Source: Streptomyces sp. MS191 (lineage in GTDB: Bacteria; Actinomycetota; Actinomycetes; Streptomycetales; Streptomycetaceae). From it: a stretch of DNA of 47,441 bases. Both the position numbers and the translations under genes were made by a program. The stretch is from the NCBI RefSeq assembly GCF_008042125.1, contig NZ_RDBI01000037.1:115478-162918 (forward strand). The letters run 5' to 3'. Below, in pieces: positions 15,734-23,706 of the stretch. Within the stretch, counting starts at the first letter, position 1. Every line of letters starts with the position of its first letter. A model generated the notes under the pieces. That model saw only the letters and a list, made by a program, of their open reading frames with translations. It searched no databases and was not told the DNA's origin.

Positions 15734-16245
15734 TGCGCAACCCCGTCGACGTACTCATCCGGCGCGTGGACCCGGACGTACCGCTCCCGTCCTACGGCCA
15801 TCCCGGGGACGCCGGGGCCGACCTCGTGACCACCGAGGCGGCCGTCCTGGCCCCCGGTGAGCGGGCCGTGCTCCCCACCGGGGTCTCCATCGCGCTGCCC
15901 GACGGCTACGCCGCCTTCGTGCACCCCCGCTCGGGCCTGGCCGCCCGCTGCGGAGTAGCCCTCGTGAATGCCCCGGGGACGGTGGATGCCGGGTACCGTG
16001 GAGAGATCAAGGTGATCGTGGTCAATCTCGACCCGCGCGAGAGCGTGCGGTTCGAACGATTCGACAGGATTGCCCAACTTGTCGTCCAGCAGGTCGAGAA
16101 GGTGCGCTTCCACGAGGTGGCGGAGCTTCCCGGCTCGGCGCGGGCCGAGGGGGGCTTCGGGTCCACCGGCGGGCATGCCGCCGTGGACGGCACATCGGGT
16201 GGGAATCGATACGCTTCGGTCGTATCCGACCGGGAAGGACAGTGA
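15733..16245 (+). CDS. dut: dUTPase (deoxyuridine 5'-triphosphate nucleotidohydrolase)
   Basis: This 170-residue trimeric-type dUTPase has all five motifs: DAGADL (26-31), PRSG (65-68), the uracil-recognising beta-hairpin NAPGTVDAGYRGEI (79-92), DRIAQLV (111-117) and the C-terminal P-loop-like GSARAEGGFGSTG (134-146). It converts dUTP to dUMP plus PPi, keeping uracil out of DNA and supplying the thymidylate precursor. The tail after motif V is 24 residues longer than the minimal form. ATG 15733 overlaps the thioesterase stop; the next gene starts after a single base. Confidence 0.97.
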   Translation: MRNPVDVLIRRVDPDVPLPSYGHPGDAGADLVTTEAAVLAPGERAVLPTGVSIALPDGYAAFVHPRSGLAARCGVALVNAPGTVDAGYRGEIKVIVVNLDPRESVRFERFDRIAQLVVQQVEKVRFHEVAELPGSARAEGGFGSTGGHAAVDGTSGGNRYASVVSDREGQ

Positions 16246-16246
16246 C

Positions 16247-17017
16247 GTGTTCGGACGTCGCAAGAAGAGTGGTTCCGCTGGGGACGTGGCGGACGCAGCG
16301 GGCGAGGCCGAGCAGGTCGTCGACGAGCTCGACACCGACGACACGGCCGGCGCGCCGCGCCGGGTGAACCTTCCGCCGGCTCCCCGGCCCGACGGACCGT
16401 GGGACATCTCCGAGGTCTCCAAGCCGGAGGACGGCCGGGTGGACCTGGGCGGCATCTTCGTGCCCGGAGTCGAGGGCATGGAGCTGCGGGTCGAGGTGGC
16501 GGGCGACGCGATCGTCGCGGCCACCGTCGTGCTGCGTGACAGCGCCGTGCAGCTGCAGGCGTTCGCCGCGCCGAAGAAGGAAGGCATCTGGGGCGAGGTC
16601 CGCGAGGAGATCGCCTCCGGCATCACCCAGCAGGGCGGTGTCATCGACGAGGTCGAGGGCCCGCTGGGCTGGGAGCTGCGCGCCCAGGTCCCCGTACAGC
16701 TGCCGGACGGCACCGGCGGCGTGCAGCTGGTGCGTTTCGTGGGCGTCGACGGGCCCCGCTGGTTCCTGCGCGGAGTGATCTCCGGCCAGGGCGCCGTGCA
16801 GCCCGAGGCGGCCGGCCTCCTGGAGCAGATCGTCCGGGACACCGTGGTGGTCCGGGGCGAGGGGCCGATGGCCCCCCGCGACCCGATCGTCCTCAAGCTG
16901 CCGAACGACGCGCAGATGGTGCCCGAGGGCGTCCAGCAGGAGGAGCAGGAAGGCTCGCGCTTCTCCGGAGGCATGGGCCAGCTCCAGCGCGGCCCCGAGA
17001 TCACCGAGGTCCGCTGA
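16247..17017 (+). CDS. DUF3710 protein
   Basis: A 256-residue acidic soluble protein starting MFGRRKKSGSAGDVAD. After a disordered basic/acidic N-terminus, the DUF3710 domain runs from about residue 45 to 235, with GPWDISEVSKPEDGRVDLGG, then LQAFAAPKKEGIWGEVREEI and RFVGVDGPRWFLRGV. The family occurs across Actinobacteria next to dut (M. tuberculosis Rv2696c) and has no known activity. GTG 16247 has GGAAGGA about nine bases upstream, inside the end of dut. It is the last gene before a strong terminator. Confidence 0.9.
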   Translation: MFGRRKKSGSAGDVADAAGEAEQVVDELDTDDTAGAPRRVNLPPAPRPDGPWDISEVSKPEDGRVDLGGIFVPGVEGMELRVEVAGDAIVAATVVLRDSAVQLQAFAAPKKEGIWGEVREEIASGITQQGGVIDEVEGPLGWELRAQVPVQLPDGTGGVQLVRFVGVDGPRWFLRGVISGQGAVQPEAAGLLEQIVRDTVVVRGEGPMAPRDPIVLKLPNDAQMVPEGVQQEEQEGSRFSGGMGQLQRGPEITEVR

Positions 17018-17046
17018 CCGCGGCCCTCGCACGGACGACAGCACGA

Positions 17047-17084
17047 CCGGTGGGCCGGTCCCCGTACGGGGACCGGCCCACCGG
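17047..17084 (+). terminator. Terminator of the thioesterase-dut-DUF3710 operon
   Basis: A perfect 38-base palindrome (19-bp arms, or a 17-bp stem with GTAC loop) lies 30 bases after the DUF3710 stop. Confidence 0.85.
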
Positions 17085-17181
17085 CGTTCCGTGGATCTTC
17101 GCCCCCTCCGAGTCTGGTCGGCGGGCGCCCCGGCGGCACATACTGGCGGGCGCACGTGTCCGACGACGGGGGGAGCCCAGG

Positions 17182-17910
17182 GTGAGTGAGAGCAGCGCGC
17201 GGTCCGGTACGGCGGTGGCCGAGGATCCGTCCGGCGGCCCCATGGTGCGCGTCCGCAACCTGCACCGGTCGTACGGCACGGGCGCGGCGGCCGTCCACGC
17301 CCTGCGCGGAGTCTCCTTCGACATTCCGCGCGGCGAGCTCGTCGCCCTCAAGGGCCGCTCGGGTTCGGGCAAGACGACCCTGCTCAACCTCGTCGGCGGC
17401 CTGGACACCCCGGACGACGGACGGATCACCATCGGCGGCACGGACCTCGCCGAGCTGGGCGAGAACGGCCTCCTGGAACTCCGCCGGGACCGCATCGGCT
17501 TCATCTTCCAGTCCTTCGGCCTCATCCCCATCCTGACGGCCGCCGAGAACGTGGGCGTCCCGCTGCGCCTGCGCAAGGCCGACCCCAAGGAGCGGGAGGA
17601 GCGCGTCGCCCTGCTGCTCGCCCTGGTCGGCCTCGCCGACCACGCGGCCCAGCGCCCCGGCGAGCTGTCCGGCGGCCAGCAGCAGCGCGTCGCCATCGCC
17701 CGCGCGCTGGCCAACAAGCCGGCCCTGCTGATCGCCGACGAGCCGACGGGCCAGCTGGACGCGGAGACCGGACTCGCGGTGATGGAGCTGCTGCGCGCCG
17801 TGGTGCGCAGCGAGGGCGTCACGGCACTGGTGGCCACCCACGACCCGCAGCTGCTGGGCCTGGCGGACCGGGTCCTCGAACTCGGCGACGGCGAGATCAT
17901 CGAGCACTAG
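17182..17910 (+). CDS. ABC transporter ATP-binding protein (MacB/LolD type)
   Basis: The 242-residue ATPase has Walker A GRSGSGKTT (58-66), Q-loop in FIFQSFGLIP, signature LSGGQQQR (162-169), Walker B LLIADEPTG with Asp186-Glu187, and the switch histidine in ATHDPQ. The Q-loop and ALHALRGVSF-like opening place it in the MacB/LolD/FtsE lipoprotein and peptide exporter group. No permease gene lies next to it: the upstream gene is DUF3710 beyond a terminator and the downstream gene is on the other strand. It must therefore pair with a membrane component encoded elsewhere. GGGGGAG precedes GTG 17182 by six bases. Confidence 0.9.
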   Translation: MSESSARSGTAVAEDPSGGPMVRVRNLHRSYGTGAAAVHALRGVSFDIPRGELVALKGRSGSGKTTLLNLVGGLDTPDDGRITIGGTDLAELGENGLLELRRDRIGFIFQSFGLIPILTAAENVGVPLRLRKADPKEREERVALLLALVGLADHAAQRPGELSGGQQQRVAIARALANKPALLIADEPTGQLDAETGLAVMELLRAVVRSEGVTALVATHDPQLLGLADRVLELGDGEIIEH

Positions 17911-17915
17911 GGGGC

Positions 17916-17957
17916 GTCTTGTCGATCTTGCCGGGCTCCCGGCGTGATCGACAAGAC
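17916..17957. terminator. Bidirectional terminator
   Basis: Outer 12-bp arms (17916-17927 with 17946-17957) enclose an inner 5-bp GC stem. It lies 5 bases after the ABC gene stop and 50 bases from the convergent sigma-factor gene. Confidence 0.85.
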
Positions 17958-18007
17958 ACTCCCTGGTTCCCGCCACGGCCTCAGGGCCCGGCCTCACGGT
18001 CCGGGCC

Positions 18008-19264
18008 TCACGGGTCCCGCCGAGCCCCCAGCGCAGACGCCCGCAGCGTCAGGTAGTGGCGTTCCGGCAGGCTGGCCGTGCGGGCCGCCGCACGCAGGTA
18101 CTCCTGCCGGGCCGCCTCCGGTTCCCCCGCGCGCTCCAGCAGATGGCCTCGCACCACGTGGACCCGGTAGTGGTCCTTGAGCTCGCCCCGTCCGGTCAGC
18201 TCGTCCACGATCTCCAGGCCCGCGGCCGGGCCGTGGACCATCGCCACCGCGACCGCGCGGTTGAGGGAGACGACCGGGCTGGGCGAGACCTGCTCCAGGA
18301 CCCCGTAGAGCGCGAGGATCTGCGGCCAGTCCGTCTCCCGTGCCGTCGGCGCCTCGTCGTGCACCGCCGCGATCGCGGCCTGCACCTGGTAGGGCCCCAC
18401 CGGCCCCCGGGGCAACGCGGCGGTGACCAGGGCCACCCCCTCGGCGATCGCCGCCGCGTCCCACCGCGAGCGGTCCTGGTCCGCGAGCGGGATCAGCTCG
18501 CCGGACGGGCCCGCGCGGGCCGCGCCCCGCGCGTTCGTGAGCAGCATCAGCGCCAGCAGGCCCGCGACCTCGCTGTCCTCGGGCAGCGTCGCGTGCACGG
18601 CGCGCGTCAGCCGGATCGCCTCGGCCGACAGCTCCACCCGGCGCAGCTCGGCCCCGTCGCTCGTCGCGTACCCCTCGTTGAAGATCAGGTACAGGACGTG
18701 CAGGACGGCCGCGAGGCGCGCCGCCCGGTCCTTCTCCTCGGGCATGCCGAACGGCACGCCGGACGACCTGATCCGCTGTTTCGCCCGGGAGATCCGCTGG
18801 CCCATGGTCGCCTCCGGCACCAGGAAGGCCCGCGCGATCTCGCCGGTCGTCAGTCCGCCCACCGACCGCAGCGTGAGGGCCACGGCCGACGCCCGCGACA
18901 GCGACGGATGGCAGCACAGGAAGAGCAGCGTGAGGGTGTCGTCCCGGCCCGCCGCGTCGTCCGCGTCCGCCGCCGGCGCGGCCCACCGGTCGGCCGGCTC
19001 CAGCCCGGCCGCCCGGTCCTCCCGGCGCCGCCGAGCCTGCTCGGCGCGGACCAGGTCGGCCATCCGGCGCGCGGCCACCTGGATCAGCCACCCCCGCGGA
19101 TTGCCCGGGACCCCCTGCTCCGGCCACTGGGCCGCCGCGTCGGCCAGTGCCTCCTGCACCGCGTCCTCGGCCGCGTCGAAGTCCCCGTACCGGCGGGTGA
19201 GCACGCCGACGACCTGCGGCGCCAGCGGGCGCAGCAGGTCGTCGATCCGGTGCTCGGTGCTCAC
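18008..19264 (-). CDS. ECF42-type RNA polymerase sigma factor
   Basis: This 418-residue protein has sigma region 2 (GDFDAAEDAVQEALADAAAQW...GWLIQVAARRMADLVR) and region 4 (LTLRSVGGLTTGEIARAFLVPEATMGQRISRAKQRIR). A long C-terminal helical domain follows (about 200-415), with TPR-like repeats (LYLIFNEGY, ALYGVLEQVSPSPVVSLNRAVAVAM). That architecture defines the ECF42 group, where the C-terminal extension replaces an anti-sigma factor as control module. Its GTG start (19264) overlaps the TGA of the upstream DGPF gene (GTGA), so both are coupled. The target promoter motif (TGTCGA and CGAC) occurs upstream of the pair. Confidence 0.93.
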   Translation of the reverse strand: MSTEHRIDDLLRPLAPQVVGVLTRRYGDFDAAEDAVQEALADAAAQWPEQGVPGNPRGWLIQVAARRMADLVRAEQARRRREDRAAGLEPADRWAAPAADADDAAGRDDTLTLLFLCCHPSLSRASAVALTLRSVGGLTTGEIARAFLVPEATMGQRISRAKQRIRSSGVPFGMPEEKDRAARLAAVLHVLYLIFNEGYATSDGAELRRVELSAEAIRLTRAVHATLPEDSEVAGLLALMLLTNARGAARAGPSGELIPLADQDRSRWDAAAIAEGVALVTAALPRGPVGPYQVQAAIAAVHDEAPTARETDWPQILALYGVLEQVSPSPVVSLNRAVAVAMVHGPAAGLEIVDELTGRGELKDHYRVHVVRGHLLERAGEPEAARQEYLRAAARTASLPERHYLTLRASALGARRDP

Positions 19265-19662
19265 AGCTCCGTCGGCGGCGCGGACATGACCTCGCGGACC
19301 TCGATCGGCATGTTCAGCGGAGCCCCGCCCGGGCCGGGCGCGGTCGAGACCTCGGCCGCGATGGCGACGGCCCGCTCCGGCGTCTCCACGTCCACGATCC
19401 ACCAGCCGGCCAGGAACTCCTTGGTCTCCGCGAACGGACCCTCGGTCACCAGGGCCGACCCGTCGGCCGCCGCGCGCACGATCCGCGCGGTGTCGGGCAT
19501 CGCCAGCCCCTGCGCGTCGACCAGCTCACCGGCGGCGGCGAGCTTCTCGTTCGTGGTCTTCATGAAGCCGATGTGCGCCTGGATCTCCTCCGGCCGCCAC
19601 TCGCCGATCGCCGGCGCGTCCAGAGTCTGCGAGCTGAACTGCATCAGCAGCATGTACTTCAT
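19261..19662 (-). CDS. DGPF/YCII-domain protein partnered with the ECF42 sigma factor
   Basis: The 133-residue protein starts MKYMLLMQF, which is diagnostic of YCII-related proteins, and contains the TEGPFAETKEFLAGWWIVDV segment (GPF of the DGPF motif). These small dimeric alpha/beta proteins resemble muconolactone isomerase folds; their biochemical role is unknown, but they are genetically linked with ECF41/42 sigma factors and are usually part of the sigma regulon. GAGGAG lies six bases before ATG 19662. It is the first gene of a two-gene operon and ends in a 4-base overlap with the sigma gene. Confidence 0.93.
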   Translation of the reverse strand: MKYMLLMQFSSQTLDAPAIGEWRPEEIQAHIGFMKTTNEKLAAAGELVDAQGLAMPDTARIVRAAADGSALVTEGPFAETKEFLAGWWIVDVETPERAVAIAAEVSTAPGPGGAPLNMPIEVREVMSAPPTEL

Positions 19663-19715
19663 GGTGTGCTCCTCGTGTCTGTCGCAGGGCCCGTAGGGCC
19701 CGGATGCACGGACAG

Positions 19716-19742
19716 GTCGAAGCCGGCCCGGGGATTTCGACA
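19716..19742 (-). promoter_or_regulatory. Candidate ECF42 autoregulatory promoter
   Basis: On the reverse strand, TGTCGA (19742-19737) is followed after 17 bases by CGAC (19719-19716). This matches the motif I recall for the ECF42 group in Streptomyces (TGTCGA at -35, CGA/TC at -10). Transcription would begin near 19708, giving a leader of about 45 bases before the DGPF gene start at 19662. Confidence 0.7.
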
Positions 19743-19870
19743 CCCGCGAGAGGTTTTCCGCCGAGAATATCCAGCGGGACTCCCCGGGCCCCGCGCCCAC
19801 GCGCATCAGAATCCCGTCAATACGGATCCACGCACCCCACGCCCGTACAGAATGTCCGAATCCCCGGACG

Positions 19871-19876
19871 TATGGT
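19871..19876 (+). promoter_or_regulatory. -10 box for a probable leaderless kdpD message
   Basis: TATGGT ends six bases before ATG 19883 and no Shine-Dalgarno sequence is visible. No good -35 hexamer can be seen. Confidence 0.45.
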
Positions 19877-19882
19877 CGAGCC

Positions 19883-22432
19883 ATGGGTGGACGCGGCAAG
19901 CTACGGATCTACCTCGGTGCTGCCCCGGGCGTCGGCAAGACGTACGCGATGCTCTCCGAGGCACACCGGCGCGTCGAGCGCGGCACGGACTGCGTCGTCG
20001 CCTTCGTCGAGCACCACGACCGCCCGCGCACCGAGGTCATGCTGCACGGGCTGGAGCAGGTGCCGCGCCGCTCCCTGGCCCACCGGGGCGCCGCCTTCAC
20101 CGAGATGGACGTGGACGCGGTCCTGGCCCGGCGGCCCGCCGTCGCCCTCGTGGACGAACTCGCCCACACGAACGTGCCGGGATCCCGCAACGGCAAGCGC
20201 TGGCAGGACGTCGAGGAACTGCTCGCCGCCGGCGTCGACGTCATATCCACCGTCAACATCCAGCACCTGGAATCACTCGGCGACGTCGTGGAGTCGATCA
20301 CCGGGGTGCGCCAGCGCGAGACGGTGCCCGACGAGGTCGTCCGCCGCGCGGACCAGATCGAACTGGTCGACATGTCGCCCGAGGCGCTGCGCCGCCGCAT
20401 GGCGCACGGGAACATATACAAACCCGACCGCATCGACGCCTCGCTGTCGAACTACTTCCGGCCCGGCAACCTGACCGCGCTGCGCGAACTCGCCCTGCTG
20501 TGGACCGCCGACCGGGTCGACGAGTACCTCCGGCAGTACCGGGGCGAGCACAACATCCGCTCCACCTGGCAGGCCCGCGAGCGGATCGTCGTCGGTCTCA
20601 CCGGCGGCCCCGAGGGCCGCACCCTCATCCGGCGCGCCGCCCGCCTCGCCGAGAAGGGCGCGGGCGGCGAGGTGCTCGCCGTGTACATCGCGCGCAGCGA
20701 CGGCCTCACCGCCGCCTCGCCCAAGGAGCTGGCGGTGCAGCGCACCCTGGCGGAGGACCTCGGCGGAACGTTCCACCACGTCATCGGCGACGACATCCCC
20801 TCGGGCCTGCTGGAGTTCGCCCGCGGCGTCAACGCCACCCAGATCGTCCTCGGCTCCAGCCGCCGCAAGACCTGGCAGTACGTCTTCGGCCCCGGCGTCG
20901 GCCAGACCGTCGCCCGCGAGTCGGGACCCGACCTCGACGTCCACATCGTCACCCACGAGGAGGTCGCCAAGGGGCGCGGGCTGCCCGTCACCCGCGGCGC
21001 CCGCCTCGGCCGCCCCCGGATCATCTGGGGCTGGATCGTCGGCGTCGGCGGTCCGGCGCTGCTCAGCCTCCTCCTCACCCACATCGACGCCGACCTCGGC
21101 CTGGCCAACGACATGCTGCTGTTCCTGGCCCTCGCGGTGGCCGCCGCGCTGCTGGGCGGGCTGCTGCCGGCACTGGCCTCGGTGATCTTCGGCTCCTTCC
21201 TGCTGAACTGGTTCTTCACCCCGCCGGTGCACCGGATCACGATCGCCGACCCCAGGAACATCGTCGCCATCGCCGTGTTCTTCGGCGTCGCCGTGTCGGT
21301 GGCCTCGGTGGTCGACCTCGCCGCCCGGCGCACCCACCAGGCCGCCCGCCTGCGTGCCGAGTCCGAGGTGCTCTCCTATCTCGCCGGCAGCGTGCTGCGC
21401 GGGGAGTCGAGTCTGGAGGCCCTCCTGGAGCGGGGCCGGGAGACCTTCTCGATGGAGTCGGTCGCGCTGCTGGAACGGGCGAGCGACGTCGACCCGTGGA
21501 CCTGCGCGGCGAGCGTGGGCACCCGGCCCGCCGCCCGCCCCGAGGACGCGGACGTGGACATGCCCGTGGGCGAACACCTGGCGCTCGTGCTCACCGGCCG
21601 GGCCCTGCCCGCCGAGGACCGGCGGGTGCTCGGCGCCTTCGCGGCACAGGCCGCGGTCGTCCTCGACCGGCAGCGGCTCGTCGGAGAGGCCGAGGAGGCG
21701 CGGAAGCTCGCCGAGGGCAACAAGATCCGTACCTCGCTGCTGGCCGCCGTCAGCCACGACCTGCGCACCCCGCTCGCCGCGATCAAGGCCGCCGTCTCCT
21801 CGCTGCGCTCCGACGACGTCGAATGGTCCGAGGCGGACCGGGCCGAGCTCCTGGCCGGCATCGAGGACGGCTCCGACCGGCTCGACCACCTCGTGGGCAA
21901 CCTGCTCGACATGTCCCGGCTCCAGACCGGCACCGTCACCCCGCTGATCCGCGCCGTCGACCTGGACGAGGTCGTGCCCATGGCGCTCGGCGGCGTTCCG
22001 GACGGCAGCGCGGAGCTGGACGTCCCCGAGAGCCTGCCGATGGTCGAGGTCGACAAGGGACTCCTGGAACGGGCGGTCGCCAACATCGTCGAGAACGCCG
22101 TCAAGTACAGCCCGCCCCGGGTGCCGGTCGTCGTCGCCGCCAGCGTGCTGGGCGACCGGGTCGAGCTGCGGGTCGTGGACCGCGGGCCGGGAGTGCCCGA
22201 CGAGGACAAGGACGGCATCTTCGAACCGTTCCAGCGCTTCGGGGACGCCCCGCGCGGCTCCGGCGTCGGCCTGGGCCTCGCCGTCGCCCGGGGCTTCGTC
22301 GAGGCGATGGGCGGCACCGTCACGGCCGACGACACCCCGGGCGGGGGCCTGACGATGACCCTGACCCTCAAGGCCGTACGCGGACGGCCGCCGACCGCCG
22401 CCCCGGAGCTGCCGGCCCGGGCCGCCCCCTGA
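19883..22432 (+). CDS. kdpD: KdpD, potassium/turgor sensor histidine kinase
   Basis: An 849-residue KdpD. The N-terminal KdpD domain (about 5-210) has the P-loop GAAPGVGKT (12-20) and DELAHTNVPGSRN. A USP-like domain (about 220-345) follows, then a four-helix membrane region (about 379-480, DUF4118), a GAF-like linker and a kinase core with His625 in VSHDLRTPLAAI and ATP-binding NIVENAVKYS and GSGVGLGLAVA. In E. coli, KdpD with KdpE controls the KdpFABC potassium pump. No kdpFABC genes lie in this window, so the pair acts in trans or has a different target. kdpE follows after 58 bases. ATG 19883 seems leaderless. Confidence 0.93.
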   Translation: MGGRGKLRIYLGAAPGVGKTYAMLSEAHRRVERGTDCVVAFVEHHDRPRTEVMLHGLEQVPRRSLAHRGAAFTEMDVDAVLARRPAVALVDELAHTNVPGSRNGKRWQDVEELLAAGVDVISTVNIQHLESLGDVVESITGVRQRETVPDEVVRRADQIELVDMSPEALRRRMAHGNIYKPDRIDASLSNYFRPGNLTALRELALLWTADRVDEYLRQYRGEHNIRSTWQARERIVVGLTGGPEGRTLIRRAARLAEKGAGGEVLAVYIARSDGLTAASPKELAVQRTLAEDLGGTFHHVIGDDIPSGLLEFARGVNATQIVLGSSRRKTWQYVFGPGVGQTVARESGPDLDVHIVTHEEVAKGRGLPVTRGARLGRPRIIWGWIVGVGGPALLSLLLTHIDADLGLANDMLLFLALAVAAALLGGLLPALASVIFGSFLLNWFFTPPVHRITIADPRNIVAIAVFFGVAVSVASVVDLAARRTHQAARLRAESEVLSYLAGSVLRGESSLEALLERGRETFSMESVALLERASDVDPWTCAASVGTRPAARPEDADVDMPVGEHLALVLTGRALPAEDRRVLGAFAAQAAVVLDRQRLVGEAEEARKLAEGNKIRTSLLAAVSHDLRTPLAAIKAAVSSLRSDDVEWSEADRAELLAGIEDGSDRLDHLVGNLLDMSRLQTGTVTPLIRAVDLDEVVPMALGGVPDGSAELDVPESLPMVEVDKGLLERAVANIVENAVKYSPPRVPVVVAASVLGDRVELRVVDRGPGVPDEDKDGIFEPFQRFGDAPRGSGVGLGLAVARGFVEAMGGTVTADDTPGGGLTMTLTLKAVRGRPPTAAPELPARAAP

Positions 22433-22490
22433 CCGCGCCGCCGCTCCCGCACAGCCCACCGAGAGACACACAGAGAGAAGGACTGCTTCG

Positions 22491-23177
22491 ATGACCCGGG
22501 TTCTCGTCGTCGACGACGAGCCGCAGATCGTCCGCGCGCTGGTGATCAACCTCAAGGCGCGGAAGTACGAGGTGGACGCGGCGCCCGACGGCGCGACCGC
22601 CCTCCGGCTCGCCGCCGAACGCCATCCCGACGTGGTCGTCCTCGACCTGGGGCTGCCCGACATCGACGGGGTCGAGGTCATCAAGGGCCTGCGTGGCTGG
22701 ACCCGGGTGCCGATCCTGGTGCTGTCGGCCCGGCAGACCTCCGACGAGAAGGTCGAGGCGCTCGACGCGGGCGCCGACGACTACGTCACCAAGCCCTTCG
22801 GCATGGACGAGCTGCTGGCCCGGCTGCGCGCCGCCGTACGGCGGGCCGAACCGGTGGGCGGCGCCGAGGACGGCGTCGTCCTCGTCGAGGCGGCCGGCTT
22901 CACCGTCGACCTCGCGGCCAAGAAGGTCCACCGGGACGGGCGGGACGTCCGGCTCACCCCCACGGAGTGGCACCTGCTGGAGGTCCTCGTCCGCAACAGC
23001 GGCCGCCTGGTCAGCCAGAAACAGCTCCTCCAGGAGGTCTGGGGCCCCTCGTACGGCACCGAGACGAACTACCTGCGCGTGTACATGGCGCAGCTGCGGC
23101 GCAAGCTGGAGGCCGACCCCTCGCACCCGCGTCACTTCGTCACCGAACCGGGCATGGGCTACCGCTTCGAGCGCTGA
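22491..23177 (+). CDS. kdpE: KdpE, OmpR-family response regulator
   Basis: The 228-residue regulator has a receiver domain with DDEPQIV (8-14), phospho-acceptor Asp52 in VVVLDLGLPD and YVTKPFGMDELLARL, and a winged-helix domain (about 130-226) with VRLTPTEWHLLEVLV and TNYLRVYMAQLRRKLE. The motif set is typical of KdpE. AGAAGGA lies nine bases before ATG 22491. It is co-transcribed with kdpD. Confidence 0.92.
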   Translation: MTRVLVVDDEPQIVRALVINLKARKYEVDAAPDGATALRLAAERHPDVVVLDLGLPDIDGVEVIKGLRGWTRVPILVLSARQTSDEKVEALDAGADDYVTKPFGMDELLARLRAAVRRAEPVGGAEDGVVLVEAAGFTVDLAAKKVHRDGRDVRLTPTEWHLLEVLVRNSGRLVSQKQLLQEVWGPSYGTETNYLRVYMAQLRRKLEADPSHPRHFVTEPGMGYRFER

Positions 23178-23270
23178 TGCGAACACCGGGGCGGCGGCCC
23201 GTCCGGCCGCCGGTCCGGCGACCCTGCCGGGACGGGACCCGAGCGCGGGAGAGCCGTGGGAAGTGGCCGG

Positions 23271-23298
23271 TTCCCGCGGGGAGGAGGGCCGGTACGCT
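23271..23298 (+). promoter_or_regulatory. Promoter of the OB-fold/DUF3159 operon, leaderless
   Basis: TTCCCG (23271-23276), 16 bases, TACGCT (23293-23298), and then six bases to ATG 23305. The only purine-rich tract (GGGGAGGAGGG) lies too far upstream and within the spacer, so it cannot serve as a ribosome site. Confidence 0.6.
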
Positions 23299-23304
23299 TT
23301 CTGT

Positions 23305-23703
23305 ATGAGTGCTGCACCGCGTACAGAGAAGCCTGCCGGGCGCTTCCGGCGGATGCTCGACCGGCTGTCCACCTCCCAGGAGGAACTGGAGTCCGAAGAG
23401 CTCCAGGAGGACACCCAGGCGTCGGGGTGCACGCGTATCTCCGACTGTTCCGACCGCCAGGTGGTCAAGGTGACTGGTACCTTGCGCACGGTCACCCTGC
23501 GGCCGCGGGCCGGCGTGCCCGCGCTGGAGGCCGAGCTGTTCGACGGCACGGCCCCGCTGGACGTGGTGTGGCTGGGCAGGCGGTCCATCGTGGGCATCGA
23601 ACCGGGCCGCAAGCTCATCGCCTCCGGCCGGATCTCCATGAGCCACGGCCGGCGGGTCCTCTTCAATCCCAAATACGAGCTCCGACCGCTCGGACAGGAG
23701 TAG
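23305..23703 (+). CDS. OB-fold nucleic-acid-binding domain protein
   Basis: A 132-residue protein with a charged helical N-terminus (RFRRMLDRLSTSQEELESEELQ) and an OB-fold domain (about 45-128). Strand pattern: VVKVTGTLRTVTLRP, ALEAELFDGTAPLDVVWLG, and SIVGIEPGRKLIASGRI. It resembles the tRNA-anticodon/RecG-type OB fold and is conserved beside DUF3159 across Actinobacteria (Rv2694c by position). Whether it binds RNA, DNA or protein is unknown. It is probably translated from a leaderless mRNA. The DUF3159 gene starts three bases after its stop. Confidence 0.88.
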   Translation: MSAAPRTEKPAGRFRRMLDRLSTSQEELESEELQEDTQASGCTRISDCSDRQVVKVTGTLRTVTLRPRAGVPALEAELFDGTAPLDVVWLGRRSIVGIEPGRKLIASGRISMSHGRRVLFNPKYELRPLGQE

Positions 23704-23706
23704 CCG

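Noticed and set aside
15550..17997. 815-codon open frame on the - strand
   Set aside because: It runs opposite to dut, DUF3710 and the ABC ATPase and shows no domain.
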